A program made the translations under genes and the position numbers. Shown in pieces: positions 34,410 to 40,899 of a DNA stretch of 40,899 bases; position 1 is the stretch's first letter, and every line of letters starts with the position of its first letter. Under the pieces are notes generated by a model. That model worked only from the letters and a program-made list of their open reading frames with translations, was not told where the DNA came from and did no database searches. The stretch comes from Bacteroidota bacterium (GTDB taxonomy: Bacteria; Bacteroidota; Bacteroidia; Cytophagales; Cyclobacteriaceae): the NCBI GenBank assembly GCA_024643595.1, contig JAHEMS010000002.1:1-40899 (forward strand). The letters run 5' to 3'.

Positions 34410-35252
34410 ATGCAATTATATAAAACTAAAGAAGGGGCCTTGTTGGTTGCTTCGAACCAGACATTCCTTCTTAACGAGAGTTGGGATTCAATTATTAACC
34501 GATCAAACCTCTATCATTATTTAATGGAACTCTCGCAAATTTCAGAACCTCTTCCATTTGATCGTAGTCAACAGTTATTAAGTAATGTGCTTGCGCCTAT
34601 AGGCAGTCAGGAGGTGTGGGCAGCCGGCGTAACCTACTTGCTTAGTCGCGATGCACGCATGGAGGAGTCAAAAGAATCGGGAGCATCAGATGTATATTTA
34701 AAAGTATACGAGGCTGACCGACCGGAATTATTTTTTAAAGCATTGCCTCACCGCGTAAGTGCACCAGGGGAAGAAGTTTATATACGAAAGGATTCTACCT
34801 GGAATGTACCGGAACCAGAACTCACGTTATTCATTAATTCTGAAGGAAACATTCAGGCTTACACGGTTGGCAACGACATGAGCTCGCGTAGCATTGAAGG
34901 AGAAAACCCATTGTACCTTCCACAGGCGAAAGTATATGAACGCAGCTGTGCTCTAGGCCCATGTTTGTTTGTGCCTGAAAATCCTATTTCATCAGAAACA
35001 GTAATAGCAATTGTCATCAAAAGAAATCATCAGGAAGTCTTTCAGGGTTCCATTCCTTTGAACCGCATGAAAAGAAGTCTTCCGGAATTATCTTCGTGGC
35101 TTTTTAAGGCATGCAGGTTTCAATATGGTAGTTTTTTGATGACAGGAACGGGCATCGTGCCCACCAATGAATTTACATTGGAGGCCAACGATGAAATTTC
35201 AATAACGATAGATGGCATCGGAACGCTGACGAATACGGTTCAACTCATTTAA
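34410..35252 (+). CDS. fumarylacetoacetase-fold sugar-acid dehydratase or hydrolase
   Basis: 280 residues, FAH family. Metal ligands Glu135, Glu137 and Asp156 (EPELTL and GNDMSSR), with Lys174 in AKVYERSCALGP as the catalytic lysine. The pattern PLYLPQAKVYERSCALGPC is that of 2-keto-3-deoxy-arabonate/xylonate dehydratases rather than of true fumarylacetoacetases, so a sugar-acid substrate is the best inference. No signal peptide, cytoplasmic. Starts 3 bases after the lipoprotein stop and 16 bases before the Tat isomerase. Confidence 0.85.
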   Translation: MQLYKTKEGALLVASNQTFLLNESWDSIINRSNLYHYLMELSQISEPLPFDRSQQLLSNVLAPIGSQEVWAAGVTYLLSRDARMEESKESGASDVYLKVYEADRPELFFKALPHRVSAPGEEVYIRKDSTWNVPEPELTLFINSEGNIQAYTVGNDMSSRSIEGENPLYLPQAKVYERSCALGPCLFVPENPISSETVIAIVIKRNHQEVFQGSIPLNRMKRSLPELSSWLFKACRFQYGSFLMTGTGIVPTNEFTLEANDEISITIDGIGTLTNTVQLI

Positions 35253-35268
35253 TCATCAACGCGGCACT

Positions 35269-36177
35269 ATGGACAATAAAGAAACTGATGTACGCAGAAA
35301 TTTCTTAAAGAAACTGCTGGTTGCACCGGTTTTAATGACAACATCATTATCCGAAGCTGGAATTGAAAAGGATACTACTTCCCCTCTTAAACTCGGCCTT
35401 AACGCTTTTTCTTTTAACGATTTGCTGCTTGCGGGCCAGATGAGTTTAGATCAATTACTAACATTCTGTTATGATGAAGGAATTGGAGCGGTAGATATTA
35501 CAGCTTATTATTTTCAGGGATACCCTGCTGTTCCTTCAGATGAAATTCTATTTCAATTTAAGCGAAAAGCGTTTCAGTTAGGTGTGGACATCAGCGGTAC
35601 AGGTATTCGTAATGATTTTACTGAACCTGATATGACAAAAAGAAAAGAGCATATCGATTTGGTAAAAAACTGGATTGTGGCCGCATCGAAAATTGGCGCA
35701 CCAGTGATCCGAATTTTTGCCGGAAACAAAAATCCAAAAGGAACAGAGCGTGAACAAATGCGGAAGTGGATGTTGGCCTCTATTCAGGAGTGTGTAGAAT
35801 TTGGTGAAAAATATGGTGTAGTGGTCGCGCTACAGAACCATAATGATTTTATTCAAACAGCTGATCAAGCACTTGAGTTTATCAAAGACATTAATTCGAA
35901 CTGGTTTGGGTTGGTTCTAGACACCGGCAGTTATCGTGTGGGCGATCCCTATCAGGAGATTGCTAAAACGGCCATGCATGCAGTGAACTGGCAGATCAAA
36001 GAAAATGTATTTGTAAACGGTCAGGAGTTGGAAGCCGACATTAGCCGGATTATTAAAATAATTATTGAATCAGGATATAAGGGCTATATACCGATTGAGA
36101 CATTGGGGAAGGGAGACCCAAAATTGAAAGTAACAACACTATTAAATAAGGTAAAGTTAGCCATCGCTGATTCGTAA
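35269..36177 (+). CDS. Tat-exported TIM-barrel sugar isomerase/epimerase
   Basis: 302 residues, AP endonuclease 2/xylose isomerase-like TIM barrel. The N-terminus has a twin-arginine motif (VRRNFLKK) and a short hydrophobic run, so it is exported folded, probably holding a metal ion. Metal-site strands: VVALQNHNDF (Gln in place of the usual Glu), LVLDTGSYRVGDPY (Asp), NWQIKEN (Gln) and IPIETLG (Glu). Family members isomerise, epimerise or dehydrate 3-keto- and 2-keto-sugars. It precedes the GH26 gene (25 bases) in the same unit. Ligand and product unknown. Confidence 0.85.
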   Translation: MDNKETDVRRNFLKKLLVAPVLMTTSLSEAGIEKDTTSPLKLGLNAFSFNDLLLAGQMSLDQLLTFCYDEGIGAVDITAYYFQGYPAVPSDEILFQFKRKAFQLGVDISGTGIRNDFTEPDMTKRKEHIDLVKNWIVAASKIGAPVIRIFAGNKNPKGTEREQMRKWMLASIQECVEFGEKYGVVVALQNHNDFIQTADQALEFIKDINSNWFGLVLDTGSYRVGDPYQEIAKTAMHAVNWQIKENVFVNGQELEADISRIIKIIIESGYKGYIPIETLGKGDPKLKVTTLLNKVKLAIADS

Positions 36178-36202
36178 AGATATTTTTTATTCAGCGTAAA
36201 TA

Positions 36203-37564
36203 ATGATTATAAGATTACCATTGCTTCTGATATCATTGGGGTGTTCAATGATAATCCTCAACGGTTTCGGCCAAATTGATGCAGATGCAACAATCCAATC
36301 AAAAGCGCTATATAGAAATCTGAAGGTGGTTGCAGAAAGCAAGAACATTCTCTTCGGTCAGGAGTTTTTCAACAGTTTTCGCTATAGTGCAGGAAGTGCC
36401 CACGGTGATAAGGACTATTCAGATTCAAAAGCGGTAACAGGATCGCATCCGGCAGTATTGGGATCTGATTTTCATTATTATCTGGAGAAAACAGCAACAG
36501 AAAGATTGTACCATACGGAAGCTGTGAAATGGGCATTTCAGCAGGGCTATGTAATTACGTTTGATTGGCATCTTAGTGCCAGGGGAACATCTTCCTATCA
36601 ATTTGTTGGTTCGCCCCCCGACCTGGTAAACAATATTGTCAGTGACTTGAATGGCGATCGTGCCTGGTTTCTGGGTGAACTGGATAAGGTAATTGACATT
36701 ATCAATCATGATCTTAAGATTGGTAATGATACCATTCCCATTGTGTTCAGGCCATTTCATGAAATGAATGGAAATTGGTTTTGGTGGGGAAGCGCTGCCA
36801 CTTCGGCAACCACGTATCGTGCTCTATATGCGCTAACCGTAAATTATGTCAGGGACAGAACGAAAAGTGTTTTATTCTGCTGGTCTCCTAATATTCCGCT
36901 GGATTTAAATTATTATCCCGGCGATGAGTATGTGGATTTTGTTGGTTTGGATTATTATGAAGTTAATGCTGCTACACTGAGAACGCAATTGGGGGTATTG
37001 GTTGATTTTGCTGTCCAACATAACAAAGTAGCCGTTTTGTCGGAAACCGGAAACCGGGTGATTGGCGATAATGCCAGCACCTATTGGAATGATATCGTGC
37101 TGCCGGCTCTCTTAAACGATCCGTCAGAAAAAGCATGGAAGATTGGCTGGCTGTTAACATGGATTAATGCGAGCTGGGCTTTTCCATACGTACCACATGC
37201 ATTAAGTAGTCAGTCTGCTAAAAACAGTTTTATCAGCTTTATGCAGTCACCCAATATTATATTCGGAAATGAAATTTCAGCAATGTATAGTGAGGAACTT
37301 ATTACCTCGGTTGCACCGAAGGAGATACCCCATATTGAGGTTTATCCGATTCCTGCTTCTTCAGAACTCACTGTTGAAATATATGGCTTTAAGCGAGGGG
37401 CCTCTGTAATTTTTTATGATCAGACCAGAAGAGTAATGAATTCGATAACGGTTTCGGGCGAAGAAATCATTCACCCATCAGTATCTTTTTTTGCTCCTGG
37501 TATTTACTGGATACAGGTTTCTGATGGATTGAAGTCCATCGGAAGGAAATTCGTCGTGAATTAA
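36203..37564 (+). CDS. secreted GH26 beta-mannanase with T9SS sorting domain
   Basis: 453 residues. Sec signal peptide (MIIRLPLLLISLGCSMIILN), GH26 (beta/alpha)8 barrel (about 35-350) and a C-terminal T9SS sorting domain (about 378-453: EVYPIPASSELTVEI, then YDQTRRVMNS, SFFAPGIYWIQVSDG, GRKFVVN). The catalytic acid/base Glu187 is in FHEMNGNWFWWG and the nucleophile Glu281 in VLSETGNR. It should cut beta-1,4-mannan (or mixed-linked glucan) outside the cell. The sorting domain indicates export by the type IX system and attachment to or release from the outer surface. Convergent with the sugar isomerase gene (17-base gap). Confidence 0.9.
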   Translation: MIIRLPLLLISLGCSMIILNGFGQIDADATIQSKALYRNLKVVAESKNILFGQEFFNSFRYSAGSAHGDKDYSDSKAVTGSHPAVLGSDFHYYLEKTATERLYHTEAVKWAFQQGYVITFDWHLSARGTSSYQFVGSPPDLVNNIVSDLNGDRAWFLGELDKVIDIINHDLKIGNDTIPIVFRPFHEMNGNWFWWGSAATSATTYRALYALTVNYVRDRTKSVLFCWSPNIPLDLNYYPGDEYVDFVGLDYYEVNAATLRTQLGVLVDFAVQHNKVAVLSETGNRVIGDNASTYWNDIVLPALLNDPSEKAWKIGWLLTWINASWAFPYVPHALSSQSAKNSFISFMQSPNIIFGNEISAMYSEELITSVAPKEIPHIEVYPIPASSELTVEIYGFKRGASVIFYDQTRRVMNSITVSGEEIIHPSVSFFAPGIYWIQVSDGLKSIGRKFVVN

Positions 37565-37581
37565 AGTAGAAGAGGTTTTAC

Positions 37582-38439
37582 CTATTGTTTCAAACTTTTA
37601 AGATAATTGATGCTTTGAGGAATTTGCTTCATGTAAATACTGCTTTCGTCTTCAATGAAGTAGTGTTTTATTCCTGCTTTTTTGGCTTGCTTCAATATTG
37701 CCGGAATGTCAAGTTCACCTGTGCCGATAGCAACATCATTTTCGGGTGAAGTTAATCCGGTAAGGTCTTTGGGTGTGCCTTTTTTCAGGTCTTTCAGATG
37801 CATCAGCTTCCAGCGGTCTTTGTATTTCTTCAGTAATGCAACAGGGTCGCCACCGCCAAAGTATATCCACATGATGTCCATTTCAAATGATACATATTCG
37901 GGATTGGTATTTTGAATGATGTAATCCAGGAGTGTTCCTTTTTCATGCGGCCAGAATTCATAGCCGTGGGCGTGATAGCAAAAGGTAAGTCCATTTTCTT
38001 TCATCACTTTTCCTATCGTGTTAAAATCCTCCACTGCTTTTTTAGCATTCTCAAAGTTAAAGCTTCCTGTTTTGTGCGGTATCCAGGCGCACATCACATA
38101 TTTAGATCCCAGCGCTTTTGCACGGTCAGCAATCTCCTGTGGATTTTTTACTAATTGTTCATACCCTCCTCCAGTGCCAGGTATGCTGATGCCTCGTTCA
38201 TCACATAACTTCTTAAACTCTTCGGGTGCCATTCGGCCACCGCCTCCCTCCAGTTCTGTGAAGCCCAGCATCTTGATCGTATCTAATGTGGCAGCAATAC
38301 TTACTGGCCAGCTTTTCCGCAAGGTAAAGGAAGCTACTCCAAACGGGGCCTCATATAGCGGTTTGTTTTTCTGTGCCCAAGTTGGGGTGCCGGTACATAT
38401 AGTAATGAATAGCACAACCCAGGTAAAATTCTTTTTCAT
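37582..38439 (-). CDS. Sec-exported TIM-barrel sugar isomerase/epimerase
   Basis: 285 residues. Sec signal peptide (MKKNFTWVVLFITICTGTPT, cleavage near AQ). TIM barrel of the xylose isomerase-like superfamily, with putative metal-site segments CYHAHGYEFW, SFEMDIMWIY (Glu/Asp), LMHLKDL (His/Lys) and YFIEDESS (Glu). It has a glycine-rich loop GGGGRM early on (TELEGGGGRMAPEEF). It lacks a Tat signal and shares little detail with the 35269 paralogue apart from the fold. Last gene of the minus-strand unit, 11 bases after the GMC stop. Isomerases next to GMC dehydrogenases often act on 3-keto-sugars. Confidence 0.85.
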   Translation of the reverse strand: MKKNFTWVVLFITICTGTPTWAQKNKPLYEAPFGVASFTLRKSWPVSIAATLDTIKMLGFTELEGGGGRMAPEEFKKLCDERGISIPGTGGGYEQLVKNPQEIADRAKALGSKYVMCAWIPHKTGSFNFENAKKAVEDFNTIGKVMKENGLTFCYHAHGYEFWPHEKGTLLDYIIQNTNPEYVSFEMDIMWIYFGGGDPVALLKKYKDRWKLMHLKDLKKGTPKDLTGLTSPENDVAIGTGELDIPAILKQAKKAGIKHYFIEDESSIYMKQIPQSINYLKSLKQ

Positions 38440-38450
38440 GATAGATATAA

Positions 38451-40154
38451 TTAGATGTTCCTTTTTTTCAATTCATCAACGGCATAGTTGGCAGCACGCG
38501 CAGTAATAGCCATGAATGTTAATGTAGGATTTTGAGTTCCGGTGGAAGTCATGCAAGCGCCATCTGTAACAAAAACATTTTTGCAAAGATGCAGTTGATT
38601 CCAGTTGTTGAGCAATGATGTTTTAGGATCGTTACCCATGCGCACACCACCCATTTCATGGATATCGGAACCAGGAGGGGATTTAGTGTCCTCCGCAGTA
38701 ATGTTAATGAAGCCTGCCTTTTCAAACATTTCTTTGGATTGTTCGATATAATCGTTGACCATCTTATCATCATTTTCAGACCAATCACAGGAAATGATTA
38801 GCTGAGGAATTCCGTACTTGTCTTTTAACTCCGGATGAAGACGCACATGGTTTTTTTCCAGCGGAACCGTTTCGCCCATCATCCAGCTGCTGATGTTCCA
38901 GTTACCAAGAGTGGGATTCAAAATATTTTCCCTTAATTGATCGCCAATCACAGAGGTATCGGTACGCATTCCCCTGCCTCCACCAATGCCAATTGCGTAA
39001 CCCCTTAAAAAGTCAGCATCTTGCTGTCGCACATTTCTGAATCGTGGAATATAACTATGACTTGGATTGCGGCCGCTCGTTTTTTTATCCTTAAATCCTT
39101 CAAATTGAGCGTTGGCTTTTCCGCGATAATTATGCCACGCAACAAACTTTCCTAGCAAACCACTGTCATTACCAAGTCCACCAGGGAATCGTGACGATGT
39201 TGAATTCAGTAAGATTGCATTGGAGTTGATCGCGGAAGCATTGACAAAAATGATCTTCGCGTTGTATTCTATCATTTCTTTTGTTACACCATCAATAACA
39301 CGAACACCTGTAGCTTTCTTTTTTCTTTCATTATAGATGATAGAATGAACTACGGAAAAGGGCCGGACGGTTAAGTTGCCGGTTTTCAATGCCCACGGCA
39401 GTGTGGATGAATTGCTGCTGAAGTATCCACCAAACTGACAACCCCGGTTGCACAAGTTTTGATTCAGGCATTTGTTTCTTCCCTGCTGCTTTTGAATCGG
39501 CTCAATGCTGGTGATGTGCGCACAACGGCCCTGGATGAGATGACGATCAGGAAAATATTTACCTAAGCTATCTTTAAAATATTCTTCAATACAACTCATT
39601 TCAAAACCAGGCTGGCATTCGCTGTCCGGCAGTTCAGGTAAACCGTCTTTGTTTCCTGCTATACCTGCAAACTTTTCAACATGGGTATACCAGGCTTCAA
39701 GATCTTTGTAGCGTATCGGCCAGTCTACCGCAAATCCATCCCTGGCTGGTCCTTCAAAATCGTAATCACTCCATCGTTGCGTTTGTCTTGCCCACAACAA
39801 CGACTTGCCTCCCATATGGTATCCACGAAACCAACGAAATGGTTTTTCTTGAATAAAGGGCTGCTCATCATCGCGTATTACCCAGTGAAAGGTCTCTTCT
39901 CTCGCGAAGCGAGATGATTTAAAATCAATTCGTTTTTCAAGAGGCACCGTGCCCCGAAATTCAAATTGCCATGGTGCTTTACCTGCCGTTGGGTAATCGA
40001 CAATGTGCTTTACATCGCGGCCCCGCTCCAATACAAGCGTTTTTAATCCGCGATCACATAATTCCTTAGCGGCCCATCCACCACTGGCACCTGAGCCAAT
40101 AACGATGGCATCGTAAGTCCTTTTTTTTGCGGAATCAATAGCGAGGTTACTCAT
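38451..40154 (-). CDS. GMC family FAD-dependent oxidoreductase, sugar dehydrogenase type
   Basis: 567 residues. FAD-binding GSGASGG (20-26), VLERG, a cysteine-rich loop CLNQNLCNRGCQFGG typical of gluconate 2-/glucoside 3-dehydrogenase large subunits, and the catalytic His499 in DIHEMGG plus Asn542 in GTQNPT. It has no signal peptide of its own, so like other members it is probably co-exported with its Tat-tagged small subunit encoded 19 bases upstream. It should oxidise a sugar or sugar acid and feed electrons to a cytochrome, which is not present in this window. Substrate position (C2 or C3) is inferred only. Confidence 0.9.
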   Translation of the reverse strand: MSNLAIDSAKKRTYDAIVIGSGASGGWAAKELCDRGLKTLVLERGRDVKHIVDYPTAGKAPWQFEFRGTVPLEKRIDFKSSRFAREETFHWVIRDDEQPFIQEKPFRWFRGYHMGGKSLLWARQTQRWSDYDFEGPARDGFAVDWPIRYKDLEAWYTHVEKFAGIAGNKDGLPELPDSECQPGFEMSCIEEYFKDSLGKYFPDRHLIQGRCAHITSIEPIQKQQGRNKCLNQNLCNRGCQFGGYFSSNSSTLPWALKTGNLTVRPFSVVHSIIYNERKKKATGVRVIDGVTKEMIEYNAKIIFVNASAINSNAILLNSTSSRFPGGLGNDSGLLGKFVAWHNYRGKANAQFEGFKDKKTSGRNPSHSYIPRFRNVRQQDADFLRGYAIGIGGGRGMRTDTSVIGDQLRENILNPTLGNWNISSWMMGETVPLEKNHVRLHPELKDKYGIPQLIISCDWSENDDKMVNDYIEQSKEMFEKAGFINITAEDTKSPPGSDIHEMGGVRMGNDPKTSLLNNWNQLHLCKNVFVTDGACMTSTGTQNPTLTFMAITARAANYAVDELKKRNI

Positions 40155-40173
40155 GGGTTATATTTTTCTGGGG

Positions 40174-40686
40174 TTAAATTTCAACGCAGCCTTTGTAATG
40201 CCCTGGGATTACTTTGTATTTTAGATGATCTCCCATTACTTCTTTGGAGGTGCTATATCCCCGAATGGTTTCTGATTTTATAAGTTTTAAGAAGTCCTTT
40301 TTATCCGGTTCATCTTCTGCCATTTTCAAAAGAAGTGCTTGACGCTGCAAGATATCCGCGGAAGAATACGATTTGCCGTACTCAGACAAGGCCTGGTTTT
40401 CCAGGTTGTTCAATTGTCTTTTCACGTTTTCCTGAGTAGCCACCTCATAACACTGCGCAAATAATTTTTCCAGGAACTTGTCAACACCCACAGTAAGTGC
40501 TCCAATGGAGTCACCAGCAGGTATGATCGCGTCTACGACTGCAGCAAGGATTTCTTGCTCAGACGAACTAAAAACGGATGCGTTATAGTTCAGCGTTTCA
40601 ATCCGCCAGCCATTCGCCCAGGCTGGTAATGAAATTAACCCTGCAGACAGGGTTGCGAGGTGCTTTATCGATTTTCTTCTGTTCAC
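40174..40686 (-). CDS. gluconate 2-dehydrogenase small subunit-like, Tat-exported
   Basis: 170 residues from the GTG at 40686 (MNRRKSIKHLATLSAGLISL); a TTG at 40704 is in frame and gives the same Tat signal with six more residues. The twin-arginine motif NRRKSIK is followed by a hydrophobic stretch ending LPAWA. The mature chain resembles the gluconate 2-dehydrogenase subunit 3 / DUF1611-like helical small subunit (SEQEILAAVVDAIIPAGDSIG, VGVDKFLEKLFAQCY). It is the partner of the adjacent GMC protein and likely its Tat carrier. First gene of the minus-strand unit; promoter not resolved in the 190 bases upstream. No gene is seen from 40705 to the window end. Confidence 0.85.
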   Translation of the reverse strand: MNRRKSIKHLATLSAGLISLPAWANGWRIETLNYNASVFSSSEQEILAAVVDAIIPAGDSIGALTVGVDKFLEKLFAQCYEVATQENVKRQLNNLENQALSEYGKSYSSADILQRQALLLKMAEDEPDKKDFLKLIKSETIRGYSTSKEVMGDHLKYKVIPGHYKGCVEI

Positions 40687-40899
40687 AGATAAGTTGATTT
40701 TCAATTAAGATAGAAAGTCGTTGTGCCAGGATCAAACAGGATTATGCAAGCGGCGCTTATTTAAATAAGAGAAACCAAGGAATAAATAATAAGGAGATTA
40801 CAGGAAACTTGGGATTTCCAATTCGGTTAGAAATCGGGATCATCGTTCAAGGCCAAGATGGCAGTTTTTTAGCCCGACCTCAATCAAACAATCCCTGTG

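Noticed and set aside
38018-38506. 162-codon plus-strand frame opposite the Sec TIM barrel and GMC 3' end
   Set aside because: Composition and phase are those of an antisense shadow; the opposite strand encodes a clear TIM barrel and GMC protein.
1-40899. CRISPR arrays, tRNA, rRNA, insertion sequences, prophage genes, toxin-antitoxin or anti-phage defence genes
   Set aside because: No regularly spaced repeats, no tRNA-like cloverleaf noticed and no transposase, integrase or defence-type motifs; the CPBP protein is of the ABI/CAAX superfamily but its linkage to cdsA argues for a housekeeping role.

Overview
The window is a stretch of about 40.9 kb from a Bacteroidota chromosome, most likely of the Cytophagales type. 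The evidence is: promoters of the -33 TTTG / -7 TAnnTTTG kind upstream of many genes; a GH26 glycanase ending in a type IX secretion (T9SS) sorting domain; a BatD protein; lipoproteins with short lipoboxes; moderately AT-rich coding sequence; and several TTG/GTG starts. I see no tRNA, rRNA, CRISPR, insertion sequence or prophage. Genes are densely packed and no gene-free stretch exceeds 300 bases.

Left part (1-7.2 kb): a partial homogentisate dioxygenase, a CtpA-type S41 protease, and divergently from it a hemerythrin-like RIC-family protein, RuvX, peptide deformylase, and an aminotransferase plus omega-amidase pair (glutamine transaminase pathway / methionine salvage). A 130-residue unknown protein runs antisense against the 3' end of the omega-amidase gene.

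Central part (7.2-18 kb): purH, then a tightly overlapping rod-shape operon mreB-mreC-mreD-mrdA(PBP2)-rodA. It converges on an unknown 330-residue protein. A 2Fe-2S ferredoxin, a thymidine kinase that has lost most of its zinc cysteines, and a short RecO follow, then a membrane fatty-acid desaturase on the other strand.

18-33 kb: a minus-strand block of CPBP protease, cdsA, glutamate dehydrogenase and psd (phospholipid synthesis and nitrogen metabolism). Next come dusB, a DMT exporter, a secreted EEP-family phosphatase/nuclease, an S9 peptidase lipoprotein, an Nfu iron-sulfur scaffold, a DAACS symporter, aroC, a stand-alone BatD, a 63-residue conserved small protein and queG.

Right part (33-40.9 kb): the accessory-looking region, a saccharide-oxidation locus made of two convergent units. 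The plus-strand unit encodes a lipoprotein (DUF6786-like), an FAH-fold sugar-acid dehydratase/hydrolase, a Tat-exported TIM-barrel isomerase/epimerase and a T9SS-secreted GH26 mannanase. The minus-strand unit encodes a Tat-exported small subunit, a GMC oxidoreductase and a Sec-exported TIM-barrel isomerase. Together they suggest outer-surface cleavage of a beta-mannan-like glycan followed by periplasmic oxidation of the released sugars (3-keto-sugar chemistry is my best guess) and cytoplasmic acid breakdown. This is the most interesting part of the window.
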